A DNA stretch of 64,000 nt from Leptospira kanakyensis (GCF_004769235.1 NZ_RQFG01000019.1:496001-560000); one strand, 5' to 3'; counted from the stretch's first letter, positions 9,834-20,289 are shown. Numbers and translations: made by a program. The notes: generated by a model from the letters alone, not told the origin.

Positions 9834-11060
9834 CTACATCCCCTGGATTTCTTGAGTTAGTTTGTACATTGGCGTCATAATGGCCGCCATGATTGTAAAA
9901 ATAATTCCACCCATTACAATGATCATCATTGGTTCTAATGATTGGGTCAAAGATTTTATTGCCGTGTCCACCTCGGATTCATAGATTTCCGAGAGTTTAT
10001 TCATCATTTCGGGGACTTTATCAGAGGCTTCCCCGGCACTCAGCATCCCAAGTACCATTTGCGGGAGGACTTGAGATCCTTGTAAAGAATCAGAAAGTTT
10101 TCCACCCTCTTTGATTTTGATGATGGCAGATTCAATTTCTTCCTTAAAAACCGTGTGTCCGACAACGTCAGAGACAATGTTCAATGAAACAATGAGAGGC
10201 ACCCGGTTCAAAAGCAAAATAGATAGATTCCTTGCAAAATTAGAAACTAGGATTTTCCGAAGTAAGGTTCCAATGACTGGCAATCGAAGGAGGAATTTGT
10301 CCCAAGTTTTTTTTCCTTCACCCGCACTTTTCCATTTCATAAATCCTAAAAATCCACCGGCAATGGCACCTAAAATAAAAAACCAATAATTGGTTAAAAC
10401 ATAAGATAAGAAGATCACACTTCTTGTGAGTAGCGGAAGTTTAGCGTCAAAGGATGCAAACAACTGTTCAATTTGTGGAATCACCACCACAAGTAGGAAG
10501 ATGGAAACACCCAAAGAAAGTAAACCCATAATCATGGGATAAATCATCGCCACTTGGACTTTCGATTTTAATTCAGAGGATTTTTCCTCTAGTTCAGCTA
10601 ACCGGTGTAACGTGTTTTCATAATTTCCTGTGGACTCACCCACGGAAATCAAACTGGGATACTGGTCAGGAAAAACCGTTTTGTGTTTTTTCATGGACTC
10701 GGAAAGACTCATTCCCTCCGTAATGTCCGCTCTCATCTCAATCAAAACTTTTTTGAAATAGATATTTTCCACTTGGTCAATGATCGATAACAAACATTTA
10801 TCAAGTGGAATACCCGCACCAAGTAGGGTTCCGAGTTGTTTACAAAATAATCCCACTTCTTTTCTGGGAATTCGGTATAATAATTTTGATAAAAACGGAA
10901 AAAGTTCTCTTTCTTCCTTTTCTCTATCTTCTTGGATGGATCTGACATAAAGGCCTTTCGCCTTTAGTTTGTTACGTGCCGCCTGAAGATTCGGGGCATC
11001 GATAATATTTTTTTCTTCTTTCCCCTTTCTGTTGAATGCAACGTACGTATAAAGTGGCAT
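9834..11060 (-). CDS. gspF: Type II secretion system inner-membrane protein GspF
   Basis: A 408-residue polytopic platform protein with the usual two repeats of the T2SSF helical domain (about residues 75-195 and 275-400). There are hydrophobic segments at about 170-195, 218-240 and 375-398. It starts with MPLYTYVAFNRKGKE, the typical N-terminus of this family, and ends in the conserved ITPMYKLTQEI region. GspF is thought to couple ATP hydrolysis by GspE to pseudopilus assembly. Length is normal. It lies 5 bases after gspE. Confidence 0.95.
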   Translation of the reverse strand: MPLYTYVAFNRKGKEEKNIIDAPNLQAARNKLKAKGLYVRSIQEDREKEERELFPFLSKLLYRIPRKEVGLFCKQLGTLLGAGIPLDKCLLSIIDQVENIYFKKVLIEMRADITEGMSLSESMKKHKTVFPDQYPSLISVGESTGNYENTLHRLAELEEKSSELKSKVQVAMIYPMIMGLLSLGVSIFLLVVVIPQIEQLFASFDAKLPLLTRSVIFLSYVLTNYWFFILGAIAGGFLGFMKWKSAGEGKKTWDKFLLRLPVIGTLLRKILVSNFARNLSILLLNRVPLIVSLNIVSDVVGHTVFKEEIESAIIKIKEGGKLSDSLQGSQVLPQMVLGMLSAGEASDKVPEMMNKLSEIYESEVDTAIKSLTQSLEPMMIIVMGGIIFTIMAAIMTPMYKLTQEIQGM

Positions 11061-11065
11061 ATAAA

Positions 11066-12742
11066 TTAAGATACCCGTAGGACTTCTTCCGGAGTTGTGA
11101 CACCCTCAATCACCTTATATTTGCCGTAATCTTGCAAAGTAGAAAGCCCATTTTTCAATGCAATTTCCTTAATGCGGTTGGCATCAGCACCTTGCAAAAT
11201 GGCACGTTTGATTTCATCGTTCATGGTGAGAAGTTCATACAATCCGGTTCGGCCTTTGTATCCAGAATTTAGACAAGAAGAACAACCTTTCCCTCGATAC
11301 AAAACACCATTTTTTAATTCTTTTCTTTGGATTCCAAGACCCGCGAGATCCTTGTCAGTAGGTTTGTAACTCGTTTTACAATCCTTACAAATCACACGAA
11401 CAAGCCTTTGTGCCATAAAACCTAACACGGAACTGGTGATGAGGTAAGGTTCGATTCCCATATCTACAAGCCTTGTCACGGCTGAGGATGCATCATTCGT
11501 ATGGAGAGTGGAAAATACTAAGTGACCAGTGAGGGATGCTTGGATGGCAATCCTTGCTGTTTCCTCATCGCGGATCTCCCCTACCATTACCACATCCGGA
11601 TCTTGACGGAGGATGGAACGAAGGCCTGCAGCAAAAGTGAGACCGATTTTTTCGTTCATTTGCATCTGTGAAATTCCATCCATTTGGTATTCCACCGGAT
11701 CTTCGCAAGTGATGATGTTTCGTTCTTCTGTATTGATTTCGGAAAGTGCAGAATAGAGTGTTGTCGATTTACCAGATCCTGTGGGACCTGTGACTAAAAT
11801 AATTCCATAAGGTTTATAAATTAAATTTTTAAAGTCACCTAAAATTTCTTTATTAAAACCCATGGTTTCGATGGAATATTTTTGGTCAGTTTTGTTTAGG
11901 ATCCTCATTACGATCCGTTCCCCGAATTGACAAGGGATGATGGACACACGAACATCCACGTCTTTCCCAGCCAACCTAAGTTTGATCCTACCATCCTGAG
12001 GTAACCGGTTTTCAGCGATGTTCAAATTCGACATAATTTTGATACGGGTAGAAATTCCCGCCAAATAAGACTTAGGTGGACTTAATACTTTTTGTAAAAC
12101 ACCATCCACACGGTAACGAACCACAACTGATTTCTCAAATGGTTCCACGTGGATATCCGAGGCCCTTTCCGATACGGCTTGTGATAAGATCACATTTACC
12201 ATTTTGATGATAGGAGCTTCGTTTGATAAATCAAGTGCATCCGATTCAAAAGCATCGGAGAGGTCACCAAAACTTCCGTCCATCTCATCCATCATCTCTT
12301 TGGCTTCGGCAGTAGTTTTGTCGAACTGAGAGTGGATGATTCTCATAATTTCGTTTTCGGTAGCGAGAACGAATTGGATTTCATATCCTTTGAGAAAAGA
12401 CCTCATATCATCCATAGGATGGAGGTCTGTCGGATCACAAGTGGCAACAATTACCTTTTTGCCCTTCACAGAGACGGGAACAATTTTGGAACGTTGGACT
12501 AATTTTAGAGGGATTCTAGCAAACACTTCCTCACTGGCAACAAACTCCAGTTTGTCGACAAACTCCATGCGGTGGAGTTTTGCTAGTGCCTTTAGGATGT
12601 CTGTTTCGGAAGCGAGACCTTTTTTTTGGATGATATGAGTGATAGGAAGATTGGTTTTTTCCTGTTGTTTGGAAATATCCTCAAGATCCTTAACGGTAAG
12701 GATCCCATCTTCTAAAAGAATTTGTCCTAAACTCTTTCTCAT
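11066..12742 (-). CDS. gspE: Type II secretion ATPase GspE
   Basis: A 558-residue cytoplasmic hexameric ATPase. An N-terminal GspE/MshEN domain (about 1-130) is followed by the catalytic core with Walker [11 protein letters not shown] (about 320), the Asp box [10 protein letters not shown], Walker [15 protein letters not shown] and the His box [12 protein letters not shown] four-cysteine zinc module has CKDC and CSSC. All catalytic motifs are intact, so the system should be energised. The ATG overlaps the gspD stop (ATGA), so translation is coupled. Confidence 0.97.
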   Translation of the reverse strand: MRKSLGQILLEDGILTVKDLEDISKQQEKTNLPITHIIQKKGLASETDILKALAKLHRMEFVDKLEFVASEEVFARIPLKLVQRSKIVPVSVKGKKVIVATCDPTDLHPMDDMRSFLKGYEIQFVLATENEIMRIIHSQFDKTTAEAKEMMDEMDGSFGDLSDAFESDALDLSNEAPIIKMVNVILSQAVSERASDIHVEPFEKSVVVRYRVDGVLQKVLSPPKSYLAGISTRIKIMSNLNIAENRLPQDGRIKLRLAGKDVDVRVSIIPCQFGERIVMRILNKTDQKYSIETMGFNKEILGDFKNLIYKPYGIILVTGPTGSGKSTTLYSALSEINTEERNIITCEDPVEYQMDGISQMQMNEKIGLTFAAGLRSILRQDPDVVMVGEIRDEETARIAIQASLTGHLVFSTLHTNDASSAVTRLVDMGIEPYLITSSVLGFMAQRLVRVICKDCKTSYKPTDKDLAGLGIQRKELKNGVLYRGKGCSSCLNSGYKGRTGLYELLTMNDEIKRAILQGADANRIKEIALKNGLSTLQDYGKYKVIEGVTTPEEVLRVS

Positions 12743-14502
12743 CGTAGTTTCTTTTCTCGTTCGTCGACCATCCTTTCTTGTTCATTTTTCTTTTGGATGG
12801 TGATACGGTCTGACTTGTCTCGATCGTCTAGGATGTGTGGTGTTAAAAACACCATCAAATTAGTTTTACGATTTTGATTGGTAGTCCTTCGGAATAAGGT
12901 TCCAAGTAACGGAATCTCCCCTAAAATCGGGATCTTTTGCACTTTCTTTTGTTTGTCATTGGAAAGTAATCCCCCAATCACAATGGTTTGGATATTATCC
13001 ACAACAATCGTTGTTTTGATATCACGTTTGTTAAACGTTGGGTTTCCCCCTGTGGCTTCGGAAGAAATCCCTGCTACGTTTTTGATCTCTTGGTAAAGAT
13101 CTAAAGTGATACGATTGTTTTTATTGATATGAGGAGTGAATTTAAGTTTAATCCCTGTGGGGCGGTATTCAAAGTTTGCCACAGTCACCGCATTGTCCCC
13201 GCCAAGACCGGCGTTACGGTTTTGGGTTCTAACTGGAACGTCCTGACCTACGTTGATCTCTGCTTCTTGGTTGTCCAAGGTCAAAATCTGCGGAGCAGAC
13301 AATACGTTAAAATTTTCATTCGTAGAGTTTGCGTTTAAGATACCAATGATCTGTTGGCCCCCACGACGGATGAATCCAAGGGAAAATCCAGATAGTGTGT
13401 TGACATTCGTAGGTCGACCATTTTTATCGATGACCCCCCCTTGGGCCGCAAGACCGGTGTTAAACTGTCCGTACGCCAATTCTTGGTAACGCCAATCGAT
13501 ACCGAAGTCATTTAAGTCTGTGGAACTGAGCTCCACAATGAGAACCTCAAGTAACACCTGTTTTCTGGGAGTATCTAGAATTTTTATGATTTTTTTGATT
13601 TCTTCCCATTCTTGAGGAGTTGCAGTCACAATTAGGGAGTTTGATTCTTTGTGAGCAACTGCTTTGATTTTATCCTGTTTGCCAGGAACTTTGGGAGCTT
13701 GGGCCACTGGTTGTTGAGGCTGCGGTGGTTTTCCATCCGGACCAGGTTCCCCCGGGGGGCCTTGTGTGGGAGCCGCGGGAGCATCTGGCATATCCAACTT
13801 TACTAAAATGGCAGCTAGTTTTTCTGCTTCATTGTATTCCAAAGTATAAATATGAATGTCACCTGCAGAGGATATGGATCCTGGGCCATCCGCACGAACA
13901 TCCAAATTATCAACTAACTTCAGTAATTTGTTAATATCAGAGGTTGAACCAGAAAAAATTAATGTGTTCTGGTTTTTGGGAATGATGATATCGGTATCAG
14001 GAGAAGTTACTCTTTTGAGAATTGGTTCCAACTCAATCGCATTCGAAAATTCTAATGGAACAATTTGAGTGATGGTTTTATTCAGTGAAACTTCTGATTC
14101 GGAAACAGGATCTTTTCCTATGCGAACGATGGGTGATTTGGCAAGTGCATCTTTGATTTTCACCACTTTGATAAGATCGTTTTCTTCGATGAGACCAAAA
14201 CCTTGTGTTTCTAAAACGGATTTCATAAATCCGTAAGCATCTTCAATCTTCACTCGTTTTTGAGAAATGATGGTGATTTTTTTCCCTTTTACAGCGTCAT
14301 CAATGAGAATGTTTCTTTTGATGATGGCACTCATTCCCATTAAAAAATCTTTGAGTTCCGTATCTCTCCAATCGGCTGTGAAACTAGCTGGTTCAGGAGA
14401 AGATTTAGATTTGATTTGTTTCCCTTTTTCTTGAGAAAAACCAGGTGTTACAAATATATAAAGGCAAATACTGAGTACAACTAAAGGAAGACGATTTCTC
14501 AT
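12739..14502 (-). CDS. gspD: Type II secretion outer-membrane secretin GspD
   Basis: The secretin ring, about 587 residues from the ATG at 14502, one base after the gspC stop. It has a signal peptide (about residues 4-23), N0 domain (about 35-105), N1-N3 domains (about 110-325, with a Pro/Gly/Gln-rich loop near 250-270), then the secretin core. The core includes [11 protein letters not shown], the VPVRT motif and [18 protein letters not shown], with LGTLFRR at the lip. The low-complexity loop between N domains is common in this family. No GspS pilotin is visible nearby. Confidence 0.96.
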   Translation of the reverse strand: MRNRLPLVVLSICLYIFVTPGFSQEKGKQIKSKSSPEPASFTADWRDTELKDFLMGMSAIIKRNILIDDAVKGKKITIISQKRVKIEDAYGFMKSVLETQGFGLIEENDLIKVVKIKDALAKSPIVRIGKDPVSESEVSLNKTITQIVPLEFSNAIELEPILKRVTSPDTDIIIPKNQNTLIFSGSTSDINKLLKLVDNLDVRADGPGSISSAGDIHIYTLEYNEAEKLAAILVKLDMPDAPAAPTQGPPGEPGPDGKPPQPQQPVAQAPKVPGKQDKIKAVAHKESNSLIVTATPQEWEEIKKIIKILDTPRKQVLLEVLIVELSSTDLNDFGIDWRYQELAYGQFNTGLAAQGGVIDKNGRPTNVNTLSGFSLGFIRRGGQQIIGILNANSTNENFNVLSAPQILTLDNQEAEINVGQDVPVRTQNRNAGLGGDNAVTVANFEYRPTGIKLKFTPHINKNNRITLDLYQEIKNVAGISSEATGGNPTFNKRDIKTTIVVDNIQTIVIGGLLSNDKQKKVQKIPILGEIPLLGTLFRRTTNQNRKTNLMVFLTPHILDDRDKSDRITIQKKNEQERMVDEREKKLR

Positions 14503-14503
14503 T

Positions 14504-15418
14504 TTAATTCCGAATGATAAATTCATATGTGATTATTTTGCCTTGTCTCTCTAAATCCACTGTAATTTTTGGGGCCTGTTTGATCGATCCCCAAATTTCC
14601 AACATTTTCTCTGTTTCGTTCAGTGGCATTCCATTGACTCGTTTGATGATATCCCCACCACGAGCACCGAGGGAATAAAACACATGGTCTTTTGCCACCT
14701 GATAGATCTTGTAACCCTCGATCTTTCCGTCTACCAAATGAGGGCCAAACCTTGCATTTTTATAGATGGTATTCGGGTCTTTTAGTTTCCGATTCACGTC
14801 CTCACGGGAAAGAACTTTTTGAACCGTTTGGCTGGATGGCCCTAAATTCGAAACGGCAGCAGCATCTTTGGGACGAATTCGTTCTTTGGCCTGGGCAGGA
14901 GTTTCGCCAATATTCACACGAAGGCTTAGGCCACCCTTTTTTAAGACTACATAATGTTGTTCAATGGTTTGGACTTTATAACCACCGACCATCTCACCCG
15001 TTCCATATTCTTCCGAATCATTGTTTTGTTTTTCACGGATGGTAACCCGAGCAAAAGACCAGTGCCCAGAAAGAGTTCCTGTGATGAGCATCTGGTCGTC
15101 ATCTCCGTTATCCTGAGCAATTTCTGGATCGAGAGGTGCCCCATCTGCCCCACGTTTGGTGGCATCGTTCGGGTCATAAACTTGACCACGAATGAGATTT
15201 CCAGTCACTACATCTTCATAAGTACTAACGGCAAGGATGACCTCTTGGCGCATTTGTTTAGGACGGAGGTTGCCCGCTGCACTCATCCCCGTTTCCGTAG
15301 AAAACAAAAGTAAGAGGACAAGTTTTAACAGATAGGCGAGAGAAAAAGAAAAAAGTAAAACTGCCGGAATCAATGTCAAAAACTGACTCGATTGGATTCT
15401 TTGAAGGATTAAATTCAT
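14504..15418 (-). CDS. gspC: Type II secretion system protein GspC with PDZ domain
   Basis: An inner-membrane clamp protein that contacts the GspD N0 domain and recruits substrates. It has a cytoplasmic N-terminus, one membrane helix (about 15-38), a periplasmic homology region (about 75-160), a linker, and a C-terminal PDZ-like domain ([16 protein letters not shown] about 250-265). I took the ATG at 15418; a GTG three codons upstream (15427) is also possible, since the GGGGAG stretch lies too close to the ATG to be an ideal ribosome site. It is the first gsp gene and follows the peptidase gene by about 30 bases. Confidence 0.87.
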   Translation of the reverse strand: MNLILQRIQSSQFLTLIPAVLLFSFSLAYLLKLVLLLLFSTETGMSAAGNLRPKQMRQEVILAVSTYEDVVTGNLIRGQVYDPNDATKRGADGAPLDPEIAQDNGDDDQMLITGTLSGHWSFARVTIREKQNNDSEEYGTGEMVGGYKVQTIEQHYVVLKKGGLSLRVNIGETPAQAKERIRPKDAAAVSNLGPSSQTVQKVLSREDVNRKLKDPNTIYKNARFGPHLVDGKIEGYKIYQVAKDHVFYSLGARGGDIIKRVNGMPLNETEKMLEIWGSIKQAPKITVDLERQGKIITYEFIIRN

Positions 15419-15447
15419 ACTCCCCACAAACCGGAGATAGGCTCCGA

Positions 15448-16446
15448 TTACATTCCGGCTACTTCAGATTTAGGGAGTCTAGTGACTTGTTTTTCCGTGA
15501 TGCTAAGAGCCGATTCAGGATTCATAATTTTCCCGTTTCGAAACACTTCAAAATGCAGATGTGCTCCTGTTGCTGTACCTGTCCTTCCGACAAGGGCAAC
15601 CACACGACCCATCTTCACCGTTTCCCCAACCTCAACTAAAATCTGGGAACAGTGGGCGTAAACTGTTTTATAACCATTTTTATGTTGGATGGTGACTGAA
15701 TTGCCATACCCGCCGTTACGGCCAGTAAAAACAACTTCTCCATCAGCCGAAGAAAGCACAGGCGCCCCTACTTTTGCCGCAAGGTCAAGCCCCGTATGAT
15801 ACACACGATTGTATTTATTAAAAGGATCGACACGCCTTCCATACCGAGATGTCACGCGACTTTGTGGAACTGGCATAATAAAGATTTTTTTCAAAACAAC
15901 TCTCGAAGAAGAAGCATTCTTAACTTGGACTGGAACTTCTAAAACTTGGCCAATTTTTAATTGGTCATTTGTCAGCCCATTGTGTTTTTTTAATTTTGCC
16001 AATTCTATGGAAAAGGAACGAGCAATCTTTGAGAGATTGTCTTTTTTTTGTACCGTATATTTTTTTAATACGATGCCTGACTCGTGGACAACGGTATTAC
16101 TCACAACAGGAGATACATCGATGTATTTTGGTAAGTCGAGGGAAGCAAGTTCCACTTCTTCTTCTTCACCTGTGGCATTGACACCAACAGAAAAAAGTTT
16201 ATGGATCTCTGATTCTTGTGATTGGGAACCAAAGAGACGAAACATTCCCTGTTCCCCACCAGGAAGAGATTCATTGATTTCTGTATGAATTTTTTGGAAT
16301 GGGTTGGCAGAAAGTCCAGTTCCCGAAAGAACCAAAAGAATAAATGATACCAACCGGGAGATCTTCACAGATAAAATATCGGGCACTCGAGGGAAGAATC
16401 TTGAACCAGAAACAAAGAAAGAGAAAAAACGAACTACTTGAGACAA
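15448..16446 (-). CDS. Secreted LysM / M23 family peptidase
   Basis: An exported peptidoglycan-binding protein with a lysostaphin-type zinc peptidase domain, about 332 residues. The TTG start at 16446 has an AGGGAAG stretch upstream. A GTG at 16368 would give a tidier signal peptide, KISRLVSFILLVLSGTG. A LysM domain (about 125-168) carries YTVQKKDNLSKIARSF. The M23 domain (about 205-310) has HTGLDLA and ends in the zinc motif GAHLHFEV. The metal ligands appear intact, unlike some EnvC/NlpD regulators. Placed just upstream of gspC in the same direction, it may open the cell wall for secretin assembly; that role is inferred from position. Confidence 0.9.
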   Translation of the reverse strand: MSQVVRFFSFFVSGSRFFPRVPDILSVKISRLVSFILLVLSGTGLSANPFQKIHTEINESLPGGEQGMFRLFGSQSQESEIHKLFSVGVNATGEEEEVELASLDLPKYIDVSPVVSNTVVHESGIVLKKYTVQKKDNLSKIARSFSIELAKLKKHNGLTNDQLKIGQVLEVPVQVKNASSSRVVLKKIFIMPVPQSRVTSRYGRRVDPFNKYNRVYHTGLDLAAKVGAPVLSSADGEVVFTGRNGGYGNSVTIQHKNGYKTVYAHCSQILVEVGETVKMGRVVALVGRTGTATGAHLHFEVFRNGKIMNPESALSITEKQVTRLPKSEVAGM

Positions 16447-16463
16447 TACAACTTCCCTAACCT

Positions 16464-16889
16464 TTATTTCTTTTTTTTGACATTGGATTCAACCAGAGTG
16501 AATTTTTTACCCACCCACTCTTCAATATCTTCCAAGTCATACTGCCTTTTTTTCACATCATCATTGATGATGTAGTCAGCCAATTTTCCAAGAGAAGACT
16601 CTCTCGACTCTGCAATGGGATAAACCTTCAATTTCAAAAGAGAAGGAGTGGATTCAATGTAGATCTTAACAAGAGTGCCTTTTTTCCAAATTTCTGTTTT
16701 TGAAAACTTGATCTCTTCTTGTGTCAGATACGTCTTTCCATCATAGTATTCATTGATTTCTCTGAGTTTTTCTTTTTTGATCAACCGTTGGGAACAATGA
16801 CTGAACGCAAGGAGAAGAACGAGGGGAATTACACGAATGATACTACAATCCAAAGCAAACTCTGAGGAAAAGTCACCATGATGCCTCAA
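16464..16889 (-). CDS. Putative lipoprotein of unknown function, first gene of the gsp unit
   Basis: About 141 residues from a TTG start; a TTG at 16853 would remove an odd N-terminal extension and leave a normal lipoprotein signal. The hydrophobic stretch VIPLVLLLAF ends in SHC, a loose spirochaete-type lipobox. The mature part is small, charged and lysine-rich at its end, and I do not recognise a family. The 17-base gap to the M23 peptidase gene and shared direction suggest co-transcription with the secretion genes. It could serve as an envelope anchor or pilotin-like factor for the secretin, but nothing in the sequence proves this. Confidence 0.6.
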   Translation of the reverse strand: MRHHGDFSSEFALDCSIIRVIPLVLLLAFSHCSQRLIKKEKLREINEYYDGKTYLTQEEIKFSKTEIWKKGTLVKIYIESTPSLLKLKVYPIAESRESSLGKLADYIINDDVKKRQYDLEDIEEWVGKKFTLVESNVKKKK

Positions 16890-16949
16890 TTATGAAAAGT
16901 CTTTTTTATTTTTTGGCCCAAAAGAGAAATCTCCTGACCCAAGATAGAT

Positions 16950-18395
16950 GTGATCCCCAAACGAGCAGAAGTCGGAAGTTTATTATATGAATGGAATGGA
17001 ACCAAAGAAATCCAAGTGGAAGTGGGAATCCGAAGAGGACTTCCTGGGTTTCAAATTTTGGGATCTGCTTCCGTATCCACAAAAGAGTCCAAAGATCGCA
17101 TCCGTTTGGCTCTAGAGGCCTCTGGGTTTCAGTTCCCACTGGAAACCATCATCATCAATTTAAAACCCGTCCATATCCCTAAACGAATGGTCTGTTTGGA
17201 CTTAGCAATGGCTGCGGGAATTCTTTTAGCGACAGGCCAAATTCCTAGTCCCAATTACCCCATTCGGTATTTAGGGAGTCTAGGTCTGGATGGACGGATT
17301 CTAGGTGGCAAGGAACTCCTACCGTATCTTTGGCAAAGTTCCGAATCTCGAGAGCATTCTTTTTGTCTCCCGGCAACACTTGAAAACGAACCTCTCCCCA
17401 AAGGTCGTTACCAATTCTTAAACCATCTGGAAGATTTAAAAAACCTACCTGTAGAAACACCTAACACAAGAGAGATGGAGGTTTTGCCATCAGAAAATAC
17501 CACTTGGGATACAGTCTACTTAGATCCCTACCAAATGAAGGTTTTCCAAGGTTTGTTATATTCCCTTCTTGGCAACCACCATAGCCTCCTCTTAGGAAGT
17601 CCGGGATCAGGAAAAACAATGCTCCACCGGATGCTAGAATCCCTACTTCCACCCAAAGAATCAAGAGACCAAACAGGCCAAGGCATTTGGACTTCCAGTG
17701 GGGAATTTGAAATCCCATCAACCAAACGACCCTTTCGTTCCCCCCACCATTCAGCCACAGAAGTCGGACTTGTGGGTGGAGGTCTCCCCTTCCAACCTGG
17801 GGAAATTTCAAAAGCTTACGGAGGGATTTTGTATTTGGATGAAGCATTAGAATTTAAAGATCGAATTTTAGAAAGCCTCCGGATGCCTATGGAAGACTCT
17901 TACTTAGAAATCGTTCGTATGAATGAAATCACAAAACTAAAAACAGATTTTACTCTCATGCTTTCGGCAAATCCCTGTCCTTGCGGGAACTACCACAGTT
18001 ACCAAACCTGCCACTGTTCTTTACAAAAGATTCGTTTGTATTTGCAAAAAATTAGTGGAGCATTTTTGGATCGAATCACCATCTTTCAAACCTTATTTGA
18101 AACCACCAATGATCGGTGTATCAAATTAGAAGAATTAAAAATGAGGATAGTTTTACGAGATCGTTTTTTATTTCGAAACTCTAGACTAGTTCCAGAGAAT
18201 GAGGAAAAGAAAGTTCAAAAAATTTTAGATACAGAACAACAAACCAAACAACTGTCCTTACGAAAGAAAAAACAAATCATCTCTTTAGCAAGGACCATTG
18301 CTGATTGGAACCTCTCCTCCCGAACGAAGGAAGTACACATCTGGGAGGCAGTGGAATATTGTATTGGTTACCAATGGATTTATAGTTTGGGCTAA
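16950..18395 (+). CDS. comM: YifB/ComM family Mg-chelatase-like AAA ATPase
   Basis: A 481-residue hexameric AAA+ protein. In naturally competent bacteria ComM is a helicase that extends integration of incoming DNA. Here the N-terminal ChlI domain (about 15-140, with LPGFQILGSA and ESKDRIRLAL) precedes the AAA core: Walker A GSPGSGKTM (about 213), Walker B ILYLDEALEF (about 290) and the NPCPCGN zinc-like turn (about 345). The C-terminal ComM domain ends in WEAVEYCIGY. The start is GTG at 16950; the nearby ATG at 16947 reads straight into a stop. It is the only plus-strand gene between the gsp unit and 42 kb. In other phyla it lies near yraN and dprA, as here. Confidence 0.93.
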   Translation: MIPKRAEVGSLLYEWNGTKEIQVEVGIRRGLPGFQILGSASVSTKESKDRIRLALEASGFQFPLETIIINLKPVHIPKRMVCLDLAMAAGILLATGQIPSPNYPIRYLGSLGLDGRILGGKELLPYLWQSSESREHSFCLPATLENEPLPKGRYQFLNHLEDLKNLPVETPNTREMEVLPSENTTWDTVYLDPYQMKVFQGLLYSLLGNHHSLLLGSPGSGKTMLHRMLESLLPPKESRDQTGQGIWTSSGEFEIPSTKRPFRSPHHSATEVGLVGGGLPFQPGEISKAYGGILYLDEALEFKDRILESLRMPMEDSYLEIVRMNEITKLKTDFTLMLSANPCPCGNYHSYQTCHCSLQKIRLYLQKISGAFLDRITIFQTLFETTNDRCIKLEELKMRIVLRDRFLFRNSRLVPENEEKKVQKILDTEQQTKQLSLRKKKQIISLARTIADWNLSSRTKEVHIWEAVEYCIGYQWIYSLG

Positions 18396-18596
18396 TTACT
18401 TTGAAATAAAATGCGAAATTTCCATCGCAATTTTATTGATCGCATAATCCATATAAGCTGGATCATCGATCTTTTTTTTGTAATTTTCGAATTTTTTCTG
18501 AATGGTCGATGCCATTCCCCTTTTCCGGAGTAATACCGGATCTGGCCCAAATTCGTCGGTTTCTGCTAAATTCCCAAAAATACTAAATTGTCTCAT
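18396..18596 (-). CDS. Small conserved-looking hypothetical protein
   Basis: A 66-residue protein with no family that I recognise. The ATG at 18596 has a strong ribosome site (AAGGAAG, 7 bases upstream), which supports it as a real gene rather than a chance frame. An upstream TTG-type start at 18617 is less likely. The sequence is mixed helical with charged C-terminal half (KKFENYKKKIDD) and no membrane segment. Its stop abuts the comM stop tail to tail. Confidence 0.6.
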   Translation of the reverse strand: MRQFSIFGNLAETDEFGPDPVLLRKRGMASTIQKKFENYKKKIDDPAYMDYAINKIAMEISHFISK

Positions 18597-18699
18597 GCGG
18601 TTACTTCCTTGTAACAATCAAACTCTCGTCCTTGAGAGCGTTTTCCCTTGAGGGATACATGATCAATCGGCCCGGTACAAAAATCCCTTGATGAAGTAT

Positions 18700-19050
18700 T
18701 TAGAAGATTGACGAATAAAAACGAACTTCCTTTTTTTCCGTGATATGGATCAAATTAAACGAAGGTGTTAGGTGATAAAAAGCAGGAATCTCTTTTAGTA
18801 AATAGTAATATACCTTCCGCATTCTCAGGCGTTTTGTCTCATGAAAACATTCCAAAGGGTGAAATCCGCTACTTTCCTTCCAAAACTTAACTTCTGAACA
18901 ATGTAGGAATTCATCCTTAAAACTGATTATGTCTAATTCGCCAAAAGCCTTTCGGTAGTTTTGGAAAAGAACCAAATGTCCCTCGGATTCCAAATATCCC
19001 TTCGCCAGATCCTCTCCGGCCCGGCCCTTTTTTGTTTTTTCCCAAACCAT
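18700..19050 (-). CDS. yraN: YraN/UPF0102 family endonuclease-like protein
   Basis: 116 residues with the restriction-endonuclease-like fold of UPF0102. Seen are KGRAGEDLAKGYLES (about 8-22), NYRKAFGELDIIS (about 31-43) and SEVKFW (about 52-57), corresponding to the family's G-E-L-D-I-I and E-V-K active-site pattern. Function in the cell is not settled; it is often found near rnhB and comM, as here. It follows the HD-GYP gene by 17 bases. Confidence 0.9.
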   Translation of the reverse strand: MVWEKTKKGRAGEDLAKGYLESEGHLVLFQNYRKAFGELDIISFKDEFLHCSEVKFWKESSGFHPLECFHETKRLRMRKVYYYLLKEIPAFYHLTPSFNLIHITEKKEVRFYSSIF

Positions 19051-19067
19051 AGAAAAACAAATCGATT

Positions 19068-20255
19068 TCAGTAGATCTGTGAAAAGGGAATGGCTTGTTG
19101 GATGTAGAGATTTAAGTCTTTCATTAGATCCACAAATTCCAAATGTTTGAGGCGTTTGCCTTCTGCATCTTTTGTGACTCGAATGACCGGACGAAGCGGT
19201 TTGTCTTTATTGGATTCAATGACCATACCCATTCTTAGGTCAGAAAGAATGACTCCGGACCCCACTGGGAACATAGAAAGTTTATTTAAAAATAGTCTTA
19301 CCATTTTTAAATCAAAACGGTTCACGTTTTCGCTGATCATAATCTTCATCGCTTCGTAAGGAAGGATGGCCTGCCTGTAAGGCCTTGGGTGGATCATAGC
19401 AGCAAATTGGTCAGCAATCATAAACACTTTTGTGAGTTCTTCAATTTGGTTGGCAAGAATCCTTTGCGGATAACCAGAACCGTCCACTGCTTCATGATGT
19501 TGGAGAGCTACAATGGCCAGAGAGTTTTTCAACTTTAACCTTTGGGTAAGGATTTGATAACCAGTCACCGGATGGCGTTTGATGGTTTTTAAATCTAGTT
19601 CAGAAAGGGCACCTTTTTTTTCTGAGACTTCCTCGGGAACAGTCACCATTCCAATATCTGCAAAAAGAGAAGCCAATGCCAAATCAATCAGTTTGGGTCT
19701 GGAAAACTCGAGGAAGTTTCCAAGCATCACGGAAAAAAATGTCGCATAACAGATATGTGTATATAAAAAATAACCCGAATGGGAATGAGACAAAAGTAAA
19801 ATAGGAATTTGTGCGTTTGCTTTGGTATGATCTGCAATTCGTTCGGCAATTTCACGGAACTCACGAATTTCCGTATAACGACCTTCAGATGCTGATTTGT
19901 AAGTTTTTTGAACCAAATCAAAACAATCTTTAAAAACCGCATTGAATTCTACTTTGGTGGTATTTGCTTTTTCTAATAAATATTTAAAACGTGTGGAATT
20001 TTCATCATCCTGGTAAAAAGGAAGGTTGGTATCGAAGTATCCGGGCCCTGCACCTGAGGAAGTTTTATCTCCACCATCAGCCATCACCTTTTCTCCATCG
20101 GTTAACACAAAGGTGATCCCAAATTGAACCAATCGGTCTAAGTCTTGTTGTGTGATGGGTTGGTCGGCTCCAACAAATACTGTGTCTTTATCCAGATAAA
20201 TTGACTTAGTAAACTTGGATCCAGGTTCTAAGTCACGTATGGAGATTTTCCGCAT
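19068..20255 (-). CDS. HD-GYP domain protein with degenerate HD motif
   Basis: 395 residues. The N-terminal part (about 1-60) looks like the DUF3391-type domain often seen before HD-GYP. The HD-GYP domain covers about 155-340. HD-GYP proteins usually hydrolyse cyclic di-GMP. Retained are His167, HP at 228-229, HHEAVDGSGYP at 253-263 and ADQFAAM at 281-287. The key HD pair reads AD in FADIGM (198-203), so the metal-binding His and the usual following Lys are both lost. It may therefore be a weak enzyme, use a different metal site, or act as a c-di-GMP receptor. It sits directly after flagellar-export homologues, which suggests a motility link. Confidence 0.9.
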   Translation of the reverse strand: MRKISIRDLEPGSKFTKSIYLDKDTVFVGADQPITQQDLDRLVQFGITFVLTDGEKVMADGGDKTSSGAGPGYFDTNLPFYQDDENSTRFKYLLEKANTTKVEFNAVFKDCFDLVQKTYKSASEGRYTEIREFREIAERIADHTKANAQIPILLLSHSHSGYFLYTHICYATFFSVMLGNFLEFSRPKLIDLALASLFADIGMVTVPEEVSEKKGALSELDLKTIKRHPVTGYQILTQRLKLKNSLAIVALQHHEAVDGSGYPQRILANQIEELTKVFMIADQFAAMIHPRPYRQAILPYEAMKIMISENVNRFDLKMVRLFLNKLSMFPVGSGVILSDLRMGMVIESNKDKPLRPVIRVTKDAEGKRLKHLEFVDLMKDLNLYIQQAIPFSQIY

Positions 20256-20289
20256 AATTGCGTAAATCCTAGTAAGAAGCGTAGAAACT

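Noticed and set aside
11440..11470. tRNA T-loop-like GGTTCGATTCC
   Set aside because: It lies inside gspE codons and has no acceptor or anticodon stem around it.
14692..15313. Two plus-strand frames (117 and 119 codons) opposite gspC
   Set aside because: They overlap each other and gspC; composition is typical of antisense frames.
18618..18699. Short hairpin CTCTC / GAGAG as a terminator
   Set aside because: Only 5 bp of stem and no proper U-run on either strand.
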